From the NCBI GenBank assembly GCA_021545665.1, contig JAJRTX010000039.1, forward strand, positions 1-7,807: a stretch of DNA of 7,807 nt. The letters are read 5' to 3'. This DNA comes from Zetaproteobacteria bacterium. Lineage in GTDB: Bacteria > Pseudomonadota > Zetaproteobacteria > Mariprofundales > Mariprofundaceae. Both the position numbers and the translations under genes were made by a program. This document shows positions 1 through 6,135 of the stretch, piece after piece (position 1 is the first letter of the stretch; every line of letters starts with the position of its first letter). Below the pieces are notes generated by a model. That model was given only the letters and a program-made list of their open reading frames with translations, had not been told where the DNA came from and did no database searches.

Positions 1-1
1 G

Positions 2-121
2 GGAAGACGGTTCTGGGCGCGAGGGTATTTTTCGACCACCAGCGGAAATATTACTGATGACATCATACTTCAGTATTTGGAGTTACACTCCGAAAGGAAA
101 CCTACCGGCATCAGCCGGTAG
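2..121 (+). CDS. tnpA: IS200/IS605 family transposase TnpA, C-terminal 39 residues (partial)
   Basis: Reading frame 2 is open from the window edge to a TAG stop at 119-121. It encodes 39 residues that begin GRRFWARGYFSTTSGN, followed by ITDDIILQYLE. The FWARGYF...SGN.TDD.I..Y pattern is the C-terminal part of the Y1 (HUH) single-strand transposase domain of IS200/IS605 TnpA, where this segment normally follows the catalytic tyrosine helix region. These enzymes cut and rejoin single-stranded DNA at the lagging strand. The HUH motif and the tyrosine lie upstream of the window, so activity cannot be judged. The stop codon lies inside the downstream hairpin stem, so gene end and element end overlap. 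A REP-associated transposase (RAYT) is the main alternative but fits the visible motif less well. Confidence 0.7.
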   Translation, partial: GRRFWARGYFSTTSGNITDDIILQYLELHSERKPTGISR

Positions 122-127
122 TGGTTT
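98..127. repeat. Perfect hairpin at IS200/IS605 right end; also possible terminator of the minus-strand operon
   Basis: The arms CTACCGGC (102-109) and GCCGGTAG (114-121) are perfectly complementary around the loop ATCA. Allowing a 2-base bulge, the pairing can be extended through AAACC (98-102) and GGTTT (123-127). On the minus strand the hairpin lies immediately after the TAA stop of the glycosyltransferase gene and is followed by GGTTTCCTTT. It could therefore act as a weak intrinsic terminator, although the U-tract is poor. Its position over the transposase stop codon favours a primary role as the transposase-recognised right-end hairpin. Confidence 0.6.
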
Positions 128-1880
128 AGTTATTCCCGATCAGACGCTGTCGATCCTTGTATGCCAGATGAGCAAAGTCGCTTAACGGCTTAAGTTGTTT
201 TGGTGCCTGAAGCACCAGCCACGGCAGGGCATGAGACACCACTGTATCGTAATGATCAGGGTAAATGCGGATGGCGCGGCGCATCTGTGCTTCGGCATCT
301 TTTTTTCTACCCATCACCGCCATCAGTACGGCGACACGGTATACCAGAATCTTTGACGGCATGGCATGCATAAGCCGCTCACTGAAGAGCAACTGTTTTT
401 CCGCATTGCTTATGCCAAATGTGCCACTGGTCAGCGCATACATCTCCCCATCACGGCTGAGCAGACTTGCCTGCGCAATCAGATCAAGTGCTTTATTTAC
501 CCGACGCTCATCCTCTTCTGATGATGTATTGGCCGAATGTGTATATAAACTTTCCAGTTTGATATAAGCCGAATAGTGCTGACACAGAATCAACCCGAAA
601 CCCAGCAGAAACAGAACCATCAATAACGGTCCATTGTGCTGCACGGAAAAATGAACATGACCCTCATCCAGCATGCCCAGCAGCAAAGCCGCAATGCCAA
701 GGAAAAAAGCATACCAGAGCGGATATTCAAGCATGGAATGAATGGCAAGGATCAGCAGCAGCATGAAGCACCAGCTGCGATAAAGTGTGAGTGATTGGGA
801 GTGTTGAGCTTTGAGCCAGAGTGTCAGAGCAGTCAACAGGATGAGCAGGCCCGCCAGGCCGGTTTCAGCGGCCAGTTGCATCAGCAGGTTATGCGCGTGA
901 TTACCCAGTTGATTTGTCACACCAAGGCCCAGCTCTGGCGCAAGAACAAAGTGCTGCCAGGCCAGACCGCCAAAGCCGATGCCCAGCCACGGCTGCCCGG
1001 TGAACACCAGCCACGCTTCCCGCCACAGATATAAGCGGTGCATATAACCACTGACATCGGACATTTTCTCTAGCGGCGTCAATACCGGGACAGATACCTC
1101 AAACATAGGTAGATGCACAACCCCGTGCATCAGCAGAAAGGCGGGCAGCAGCAGTAGAGCGTATTTCATCAACCTATGCAGTGATTGATCATGGCTTCGC
1201 CAGATAAATGTCATTGAAGCAAAAGCACCGAGATAGAGCCATGAACTGCGCGAGGCGCTCAGGGTGAGCACAAACAGCAGCGGTAGAGCCAGTAACAGGG
1301 TCTGCCACCATGTCAAAGATCGGCGCGCATGCAGTAACCCCAGTGATGCCAAGGCCAGCGCCGTATAGGAGGCGAAATGGTTCAGTTGAGCGATATTACC
1401 GTATCTGATCGGTAACCCCGTGCGAAATACCACATCATCAAACAGGCTGTGCCAGTCATAGTATTGAATGAGGGCAGTGAGCGCGCTGAGCTCCCCGCCT
1501 GCCAGTACAAAGCAAGCCAGCATCGTGACAACGTATGGCAAGCTGAGCGCTTCGACCAGACGCCTACCCAATAACATCATCATCATCGCCCATATCAGAT
1601 ACAGGGAATAGGTCAGCGCCTGATCCGGATAGGTAATCAGACCCAGCAGTAATTGCAATAAAATAATCATCACCAAAGCGGCTGGTAACAACATGACGCG
1701 AGGTAGCTTCTGATCTCTCCAGCTTGATGGTAATAGCAGCAAAAGCAATGCCCCAAAGCTGAGTGAAAAGGCATCCCATTGGGCATAGAAGGAAGGGATG
1801 GGAAGCGTATGACGCCAATCAAGGAAAGGGATCGACAACATCAAACCAATACAGCACAGGGCCACGGTTCGCAATTTCAT
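126..1880 (-). CDS. pglL: PglL-like protein O-oligosaccharyltransferase (Wzy/WaaL superfamily)
   Basis: A 584-residue polytopic inner-membrane protein with roughly ten or more hydrophobic segments in the first 430 residues and a soluble, probably periplasmic, C-terminal tail. Family marks (numbered from ATG 1880) are GNIAQLNHFASY near 161-172, as in PglL-type enzymes, SASRSSW near 208-214, the ligase loop HAHNLLMQLAAETG near 328-341 with its conserved His, and HSMLEYPLWYAFFLG near 381-395, the Wzy_C_2-type block. A TPR-like stretch (GRKKDAEAQMRRAIRIYP) lies near 523-540. Such enzymes move a lipid-linked glycan onto Ser/Thr of exported proteins, often type IV pilins, which suits its place 35 bp after the pilus platform gene. 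Start chosen at 1880 because GGAG lies 5 bases upstream. A GTG at 1952 would overlap the previous gene and has no ribosome site. A lipopolysaccharide O-antigen ligase is the alternative; the PglL-type motifs and pilus context argue against it. Confidence 0.82.
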   Translation of the reverse strand: MKLRTVALCCIGLMLSIPFLDWRHTLPIPSFYAQWDAFSLSFGALLLLLLPSSWRDQKLPRVMLLPAALVMIILLQLLLGLITYPDQALTYSLYLIWAMMMMLLGRRLVEALSLPYVVTMLACFVLAGGELSALTALIQYYDWHSLFDDVVFRTGLPIRYGNIAQLNHFASYTALALASLGLLHARRSLTWWQTLLLALPLLFVLTLSASRSSWLYLGAFASMTFIWRSHDQSLHRLMKYALLLLPAFLLMHGVVHLPMFEVSVPVLTPLEKMSDVSGYMHRLYLWREAWLVFTGQPWLGIGFGGLAWQHFVLAPELGLGVTNQLGNHAHNLLMQLAAETGLAGLLILLTALTLWLKAQHSQSLTLYRSWCFMLLLILAIHSMLEYPLWYAFFLGIAALLLGMLDEGHVHFSVQHNGPLLMVLFLLGFGLILCQHYSAYIKLESLYTHSANTSSEEDERRVNKALDLIAQASLLSRDGEMYALTSGTFGISNAEKQLLFSERLMHAMPSKILVYRVAVLMAVMGRKKDAEAQMRRAIRIYPDHYDTVVSHALPWLVLQAPKQLKPLSDFAHLAYKDRQRLIGNN

Positions 1881-1915
1881 TGATGCTCCGGATGTATTAT
1901 CGACTTGATTCAAAC

Positions 1916-3148
1916 TCAATGCCTGCCCAGCGTGGCCTGAGAGTAATCCCACATCGGCAGATAGATAGCTAAAGCGAAAAACAGCACAGCAGCGGCCATC
2001 AGCACGATTAGTACCGGCTCGATATTCTGGCTCAAGTTACTGACATCATATTCCACTTCGCGCTCATACATTTCACCGATTTCAATCAGCAGGCCATCCA
2101 GATCGCCGGTATCTTCGCCGATATGAATCATTTGCAGCATCAGCGGGTCAAATGCATTGGTGGCCGTAGTCGCCTGCGTCAGGCTGCGGCCCTGCTCAAC
2201 ATTCGAAATTACAGCAGTAATTTTTGTTTGCAGATATTTGTTGTCGATCACTTCACCGACAATCTCCAGTCCCTGCACAATCGGAATGCCACATCTGTAG
2301 GATGAGCCGAGGCTGCGGGCGAACCGGGCCATCGTCGCCTTATAGATCACCTTACCGATGATCGGGATACGCAGCTTGAAACGATCCCATAATTTGCGTC
2401 CTTTTTCAGTGCGTAGAAGCAGCGCTGTGACGATGATAAAAAGTACCAGCCCGAGTAGCATATCGCGCCAGCTGTGCACCATGAAATCGGAGAAGGCAAT
2501 CAGCATACGGGTCATTTCCGGTAGCTCCGCCCCCATGCTGCGAAACACGCCTGCAAAGGTGGGGATCACAAAGATATTCACTACCACCATGGCAATGGCT
2601 ATCGCCACGACGACAAAGGTAGGGTAGCGCATGGCGGCCTTGATGCTGTCTTTGGTCTGTTTGTCGAAACGGATATGCGAAGCGAGGGTCAGGAACGCAT
2701 TCTCCAGCGTGCCGCTCTGCTCGCCTGCCTTGATCATGCTGATATAAAATTCGGAAAATATGCGTGGGTGACTGGCCAGTGCTTGACTGAGTTGAAGGCC
2801 GGAATCCAGATCCGTCCGCACTTCAGCCAGAGTGGCTTTCAGCGAAGGATTGCGGCTGTACTCCTGAATGCTGGTCAGCGTATCCATAATCGGCACGCCG
2901 GCCTTGAGCATACTGTAACACTGGCGGCTGAACAGCATCAGTTCTTCAATTTTGACATGGCGGTTCATTTTAATCAACCGTTTTGACAGATCGCCACTCA
3001 ACGGATGCATTCGGGAGGCGCGGATCTGCACCGGCATGATGCCAGCCTCCATCAGCTGATCGGCCACGGCATGGCTACTGCCGGCCTCCAGCGTCCCTTT
3101 TACCTGCAGACCATTGCTATCCCGTCCGCGATAGCTAAAAAATGGCAT
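1916..3148 (-). CDS. mshG: MSHA-type pilus inner-membrane platform protein MshG (GspF/PilC family)
   Basis: A 410-residue platform protein of type IV pili and type II secretion, of usual family length. The N-terminus (MPFFSYRGRDSNGLQVKGTL) is the cytoplasmic lead-in. Two T2SSF domains follow, about residues 70-197 and 270-396, each with its signature loop (GEQSGTLE at 142-149, GEDTGDLD at 344-351). Membrane segments lie near 177-197, 228-246 and 377-397. The C-terminus ALAIYLPMWDYSQATLG resembles MshG rather than PilC or GspF. It couples the ATPase to pilin subunits in the inner membrane. The ATG overlaps the stop of the ATPase gene (TAATG), and AGGTGA lies 7 bases upstream, so the two are probably translationally coupled. 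Assignment to the family is firm; the MSHA subtype is inferred from sequence flavour and partner. Confidence 0.9.
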   Translation of the reverse strand: MPFFSYRGRDSNGLQVKGTLEAGSSHAVADQLMEAGIMPVQIRASRMHPLSGDLSKRLIKMNRHVKIEELMLFSRQCYSMLKAGVPIMDTLTSIQEYSRNPSLKATLAEVRTDLDSGLQLSQALASHPRIFSEFYISMIKAGEQSGTLENAFLTLASHIRFDKQTKDSIKAAMRYPTFVVVAIAIAMVVVNIFVIPTFAGVFRSMGAELPEMTRMLIAFSDFMVHSWRDMLLGLVLFIIVTALLLRTEKGRKLWDRFKLRIPIIGKVIYKATMARFARSLGSSYRCGIPIVQGLEIVGEVIDNKYLQTKITAVISNVEQGRSLTQATTATNAFDPLMLQMIHIGEDTGDLDGLLIEIGEMYEREVEYDVSNLSQNIEPVLIVLMAAAVLFFALAIYLPMWDYSQATLGRH

Positions 3149-4851
3149 TAGTCGCTCACCTGACTGACGATGCGAATCACCTCAGGAAGCGAAGTTTTCC
3201 CTGCTTTTAAATGCCGGATGGCGTCATCAATTAATGTGTTTCCCTCCATCTGCTGTTCTGCGACGCGAGTGAATTCGGTCGCATCCTGATGCGACAGTGC
3301 ATCAATCAGCTGTCTGTTCATTTCCAGCATCTCATACACGCCGATACGACCGCTGAAGCCAGTGTTATTACAGTGGCTGCATCCCTTGCCATAGCGCAAT
3401 CCATGCCACTGCTCCGCATCAATTCCCTGCGCTGTCAGCCACTGCGCTTCGGCGGCATTCGGTTGACAGGGTTGCATGCAGTTGTCGCATATCTTACGGA
3501 GCAGACGTTGAGCCAGTACCACCTGAACTGATGAGGCCAGCATATATTTCGGCACGCCCATATCGGCCAGTCGCGACAGGCTGCCAGCAGCATCGCGCGT
3601 ATGCAGAGTGGAAAAAACCAGATGGCCGGTGATGGCAGCGCGCAGGCCGATATGGGCTGTCTCCGGGTCGCGCATCTCTCCGACCAGAATCACATCCGGA
3701 TCCTGACGCAGAAAAGAGCGCAAAACGCGAGCAAAGCTGAGATCAATCTTGTCATTGATCTGCACCTGCGTGATACCCGGTGAATGATATTCCACAGGAT
3801 CTTCGACGGTGATTATTTTCCGGTCCATGGTATTTATTTCGGCCAGCGCCGCATATAAAGATGTTGTTTTTCCGCTGCCGGTCGGGCCGGTCACCAGCAC
3901 CATGCCTTCACTGCGCTGAATTATCCTTTTAGATCGCTGTAGTAATTCCTCTGGCATGCCTAATCGGTTCAGGGAAAGGAAACGGACGTTGCGGTTGAGT
4001 AGTCTGAGCACCACCGATTCACCATACTGACTGGGCATGGTAGAGACGCGCACATCAATGACCTCGTCACGGATGCGGATATTAAAGCGTCCATCCTGTG
4101 GCAGACGGCGTTCGGAGATATTCAGCCTGGATATAAGCTTCAGTCGTTGCACCAGAGCGGCTGAGATATTCTGGCTGGTTTCAGTTTGCAACTGTAATGC
4201 GCCATCAATGCGGAAACGGATGCGCAGGCGCGATTCCATCGGTTCAACATGCACATCAGAAGCGCGCACGCGCATGGCGTCGTCGAAAATGGTTTGCAGC
4301 AACCGCACCACCGGCGCGGCCTCAATCGAAGCGCTGTTTTGCAATGCATCCAGATCAATATCGGCATCGCCGATATTTTCGGACAACTCAAGTGCCAGAC
4401 CCGATATCTCATCTGTGCGTCGATAGATTCGATCCAGTGTTTCGATCAGATCAGATTCGGCAATAATAGCAATATTGAGATTGCTTCCGAGCAGGCGTGA
4501 AAGCTCATCGCAGGCCATCAGGTCGGTCGGATCAACCATGCCTGCGAGTATCAGGCCATCCTGTTCCCGCAAGGTAATAGCACCGAGTTTGCGCGCCTGC
4601 TGTTCGGATAACCTTCGTACTATTTTCTGGTCAAATGTAAAACGCCTGAGATCGACAAACTCAATATCCAGTTGCGATGCCAGTGCCTGGGCGATCTGCT
4701 GTTCGGTGGCCAGGGAACGTTCCACCAGAATTTTGCCGAGGCGTTCGCCACTGGCTTTCTGATGTTCCAGCGCCTGTCTGAGATTTTCCTGAATCACATG
4801 GCCGAGATCAACCAGCAGATCTCCGAGTAATAGTTTATCCTGACTGGGCAT
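3148..4851 (-). CDS. mshE: MSHA-type pilus extension ATPase MshE (GspE/PilB family) with MshEN-like domain
   Basis: A 567-residue hexameric secretion ATPase that powers pilus assembly from the cytoplasm. The first 60 residues form two 24-residue Leu-rich repeats (8-31 and 37-60) separated by 5 residues, the layout of the MshEN cyclic-di-GMP receptor domain. The second ATPase part shows ASDVHVEP (197-204), Walker A GPTGSGKT (322-329), an Asp box ITVEDPVEY (347-355), Walker B DVILVGEMRD (386-395), a His box TLHTRDA (415-421) and a zinc site CDNC (455-458) with CSHC (491-494). All catalytic motifs are intact. Compared with the consensus repeat, Arg at the start of the first repeat is Leu8 and Gly in the second is Ser46. 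It is the first gene of the operon. No good ribosome site is seen before ATG 4851, but the repeats start at residue 8, so a later start is unlikely. PilB or GspE are less likely alternatives. Confidence 0.92.
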   Translation of the reverse strand: MPSQDKLLLGDLLVDLGHVIQENLRQALEHQKASGERLGKILVERSLATEQQIAQALASQLDIEFVDLRRFTFDQKIVRRLSEQQARKLGAITLREQDGLILAGMVDPTDLMACDELSRLLGSNLNIAIIAESDLIETLDRIYRRTDEISGLALELSENIGDADIDLDALQNSASIEAAPVVRLLQTIFDDAMRVRASDVHVEPMESRLRIRFRIDGALQLQTETSQNISAALVQRLKLISRLNISERRLPQDGRFNIRIRDEVIDVRVSTMPSQYGESVVLRLLNRNVRFLSLNRLGMPEELLQRSKRIIQRSEGMVLVTGPTGSGKTTSLYAALAEINTMDRKIITVEDPVEYHSPGITQVQINDKIDLSFARVLRSFLRQDPDVILVGEMRDPETAHIGLRAAITGHLVFSTLHTRDAAGSLSRLADMGVPKYMLASSVQVVLAQRLLRKICDNCMQPCQPNAAEAQWLTAQGIDAEQWHGLRYGKGCSHCNNTGFSGRIGVYEMLEMNRQLIDALSHQDATEFTRVAEQQMEGNTLIDDAIRHLKAGKTSLPEVIRIVSQVSD

Positions 4852-4907
4852 CTGTTTTTGCTTTGATATGCATGTGCGAACCGTACATCAGGCCTGACTG
4901 CCAGGGG

Positions 4908-4926
4908 GTGTGACAAATTGTCGCAT
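4908..4926. promoter_or_regulatory. Operator-like ATGCGAC palindrome upstream of the pilus operon
   Basis: The 19 bases GTGTGACAAATTGTCGCAT are an imperfect palindrome centred at 4917: seven of nine arm positions pair, and the core GACAA-A-TTGTC is perfect. The centre lies 66 bases before the pilus ATPase start codon, where a transcription factor could act. It matches the 19-bp site upstream of the copper-storage gene at most positions. The cognate regulator is unknown, and no convincing -10 element could be placed next to it. Confidence 0.4.
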
Positions 4927-5063
4927 TTTCAAGAGGCCTCAGGTGTTCAAGGATTCGCCCGCATCAGGGCGTTGCCGGTCAATAAAGTCTCTTCCCCGGG
5001 ATGCGTTGCCTGGTGGCGCTTTGATGTATCTGCATCATTACTAACTTCAATATAAAAACCATA
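4927..5063. other. Upstream region of the pilus operon, no gene seen
   Basis: This stretch between the palindrome at 4908-4926 and the terminator at 5064-5096 contains no supportable coding frame. It is bounded by a minus-strand terminator, so the pilus operon most likely starts transcription inside it or slightly downstream, on the minus strand. TTGAAC and TTGAAA hexamers occur on the minus strand but no matching -10 at the right distance was found. A sigma-54 type GG/GC pair was looked for and not found. Confidence 0.5.
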
Positions 5064-5096
5064 GAATAAAAAAGCCCGGCCTTTTCAGGCCGGGCT
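5064..5096 (-). terminator. Strong intrinsic terminator (minus strand)
   Basis: The arms AGCCCGGCCT (5073-5082) and AGGCCGGGCT (5087-5096) form a perfect 10-bp GC-rich stem with the loop TTTC. The + strand has AATAAAAAA just before the stem, which on the minus strand is a U-run directly after it. There is no U-run on the other side, so the terminator works for minus-strand transcripts coming from the copper-storage gene or from a small RNA between them. It insulates the pilus operon from upstream transcription. Confidence 0.85.
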
Positions 5097-5205
5097 GAAT
5101 ACGATGAAAAGGGAGGCATCATCGTAACCATTTGAAATGGAAATAGGAAACCATCTCAATAGGAGGATAGTTCTGACCCCGCGCCAGACATGGGTGATAT
5201 GCTAT
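5064..5205 (-). ncRNA. Candidate small RNA or structured 3' UTR with CCUCC-containing loops
   Basis: Read on the minus strand, this region ends in the strong terminator at 5064-5096. Just before it is a hairpin with perfect 8-base arms TACGATGA/TCATCGTA (5100-5126) whose 11-base loop is TGCCTCCCTTT. A small palindrome CCATTT-C-AAATGG (5128-5140) and a further ATCCTCCTA (5161-5168) follow upstream. CCUCC is complementary to ribosome binding sites, a feature of several small RNAs that block translation. The 5' end is a guess, no clear promoter was found, and it may equally be the 3' tail of the copper-storage mRNA. Confidence 0.3.
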
Positions 5206-5230
5206 CGATTCAATTAATCAGGTAAATATG

Positions 5231-5260
5231 GCAAATTGTCGCATGGCATTTCGTCGCATG
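5231..5260. repeat. Tandem 15-bp direct repeat carrying the GTCGCAT core
   Basis: GCAAATTGTCGCATG (5231-5245) and GCATTTCGTCGCATG (5246-5260) are adjacent copies that agree at 12 of 15 bases. Each ends in GTCGCATG. The first copy also belongs to a weaker palindrome (5226-5244) resembling the sites at 4908 and 5932. This may be a pair of regulator binding sites in front of whatever is transcribed leftwards from here. Confidence 0.45.
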
Positions 5261-5277
5261 AAGATGCTGCCACACAC

Positions 5278-5293
5278 AAAAGCCCAGGCTTTT
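5278..5293 (-). terminator. Weak hairpin after the copper-storage gene
   Basis: AAAAGC (5278-5283) and GCTTTT (5288-5293) pair around the loop CCAG, starting 18 bases past the TGA stop of the copper-storage gene. On the minus strand it ends in UUUU, so it could act as a modest terminator or an attenuator. The stem is short and A/T-rich, so read-through to the strong terminator at 5064-5096 is plausible. Confidence 0.4.
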
Positions 5294-5311
5294 ATTCATT
5301 CTGACGGATGA

Positions 5312-5806
5312 TCAGCTTTTCAGATGTTTCTTGCACTCTTTTGTACATTCGGCGCATGCTTCACCACAGGCCTTGCACTGAGCATGTTTAGCATGTTTTT
5401 CACACTGCTTCTGGCAATCACTACAGATGGTGATGGCCAGTTCACACATCGCATTCAGATATTTAGAATCGGATGCGCTGATATAGGCAAAACCGCTGCA
5501 AAATGCCACTGTCTCTTGCACGCTTTTCATACAATCAATCAGGCTCGTATCACCGGTTTTGATTACTTCAATGCAATGAGCGGTGCATTCATCACCTGTT
5601 TGTATACAGGCATGGATCGAATCGGTCATTGTCTGGTTGCTCGGACCAGCGTGATGGTGATGTTCCATATCCCCGGCAAAGGCTTCTGAAATGCCAGACA
5701 TGCCCTCCGCAGTCATTACGGCCAGTGTTCCCAAGCCGAGCACTCCGGCGCCTTTTAATACATTTCTTCTTGATAGTTCATCTGTCATCTGTTTTTTCTC
5801 GCTCAT
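5312..5806 (-). CDS. csp1: Tat-exported Cys-rich copper-storage-type protein (Csp/DUF326 four-helix bundle)
   Basis: A 164-residue protein with a twin-arginine signal: SRRNVLK at 12-18, then a hydrophobic run, and a likely cleavage after AFA (42-44). The mature part begins with an HHHH cluster (49-52) and contains 14 cysteines (residues 67, 74, 78, 92, 103, 121, 128, 131, 135, 144, 147, 151, 154, 158), several in CxxC or CxxxC spacing on predicted helices. This fits the Csp family, whose four-helix bundles are packed with thiolates that hold many Cu(I) ions. Tat export matches Csp1-type members. The start is ATG 5806, because GGAGG lies 7 bases upstream; an in-frame ATG at 5845 has no such site and would put 13 poor residues ahead. 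It is a single-gene unit followed by hairpins. Copper is inferred from the family; other soft metals are possible. Confidence 0.85.
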   Translation of the reverse strand: MSEKKQMTDELSRRNVLKGAGVLGLGTLAVMTAEGMSGISEAFAGDMEHHHHAGPSNQTMTDSIHACIQTGDECTAHCIEVIKTGDTSLIDCMKSVQETVAFCSGFAYISASDSKYLNAMCELAITICSDCQKQCEKHAKHAQCKACGEACAECTKECKKHLKS

Positions 5807-5931
5807 GCGTGTACCTCCATTATTTGCAGCCGCTGTTTGATTCACTATTCGTTTTCAGACAGTAGATTCATTAACATTTCGTCAACGGATGTAATCTGGA
5901 CAGATGCTATGGATTTTGCGTTAGCTATCAC
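5807..5931. promoter_or_regulatory. Upstream region of the copper-storage gene
   Basis: The ribosome site GGAGG (5814-5818, minus strand) decides the start of the copper-storage gene. A -35-like TTGACG is present on the minus strand at 5880-5885, but the sequence 15 to 18 bases further on does not resemble a good -10, so the promoter is uncertain. No coding frame is supportable in this stretch. Confidence 0.3.
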
Positions 5932-5950
5932 ATGCGACAAAAGGTCGCAT
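5932..5950. promoter_or_regulatory. Operator-like palindrome ATGCGAC-N5-GTCGCAT
   Basis: ATGCGACAAAAGGTCGCAT has perfect 7-bp arms around five bases (8-bp arms, 5931-5951, with the flanking C and G). It is the best copy of a motif that also occurs at 4908-4926 and, in weaker form, at 5226-5244. The centre is about 135 bases before the chosen start of the copper-storage gene, which makes that gene the likely target, though a rightward transcript is also possible. No regulator family could be assigned from the motif. Confidence 0.45.
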
Positions 5951-6135
5951 GCTTCAGCCTGCCGCTTCATAGCCCTAACAACCGGCATCATCTTTCCAGC
6001 AATCCGTTCATTTATCATCTATTCTGCGAACCAGAAGGCTTTATTCTGGTTGTGGTCGGTGCCAGCCTTTTTGTCGGATCAAAGAGTGTTGTGTCACTGT
6101 TGAAGGCCAAGGGTTATCAAATTCACCAGCCCTGA
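5932..6135 (+). pseudogene. Possible gene fragment or small protein of 67 residues, unrecognised
   Basis: The frame is open from an ATG inside the palindrome to TGA at 6133-6135. The last 45 residues or so (from NPFIYHLF, including FILVVVGASLFVGSKSVVSLL and ending KGYQIHQP) look protein-like: one hydrophobic segment followed by a basic, helix-like tail, with codon use similar to the pilus genes. The first 25 residues look less like real protein, and the ATG has no ribosome site. It may be the decayed 3' end of a gene or a small membrane protein with another start. No family was recognised. Confidence 0.25.

Larger units (their letters stand above)
1..127 (+). mobile_element. Right end of an IS200/IS605-type insertion sequence (partial)
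   Basis: The left edge of the window carries the 3' end of a Y1-type transposase gene on the + strand, directly followed by a perfect hairpin. IS200/IS605 elements lack terminal inverted repeats and instead carry subterminal hairpins that the transposase recognises as single strands, so a transposase tail fused to a hairpin is what a right end should look like. The exact cleavage point cannot be seen. It could lie a few bases beyond the hairpin, in which case the last codons of the neighbouring glycosyltransferase gene would be element-derived. The rest of the element lies outside the window. Confidence 0.65.

Noticed and set aside
1881..1952. Upstream GTG start (1952) for the glycosyltransferase, adding 24 residues
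   Set aside because: It would overlap the platform gene by 37 bases, has no ribosome site, and the extra residues are not membrane-like, while ATG 1880 has GGAG at good distance.
3278..3295. Hairpin GTCGCAT-CCTG-ATGCGAC as an internal terminator in the ATPase gene
   Set aside because: There is no U-run on either side and it lies inside a conserved coding frame; it is only noted as part of the heptamer excess.
4037..4762. Several 80 to 130-residue + strand frames opposite the ATPase gene
   Set aside because: All are shadows of a well-conserved ATPase with intact motifs and have no ribosome sites or domain features.
4880..4905. Sigma-54 type promoter (minus strand TGGCAG...) before the pilus operon
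   Set aside because: The GG is present but the GC expected ten bases further is missing, and the downstream half does not match TTGCA.
5226..5260. CRISPR-like repeats
   Set aside because: Only two adjacent 15-base copies without spacers and no cas genes nearby.
5324..5689. 121-residue open frame on the + strand opposite the copper-storage gene
   Set aside because: It lies antisense to a gene with clear family features; its Cys/Phe-rich composition is simply the mirror of Cys and Lys/Glu codons.
5807..5845. Upstream ATG (5845) for the copper-storage protein
   Set aside because: No ribosome site there, and it would move the twin-arginine motif further from the N-terminus. ATG 5806 has GGAGG 7 bases upstream.
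5932..5950. CooA or CRP/FNR type binding site
   Set aside because: CooA sites have the half-sites in the opposite order, and the spacing and core do not match TGTGA-N6-TCACA. The site is therefore left unassigned.
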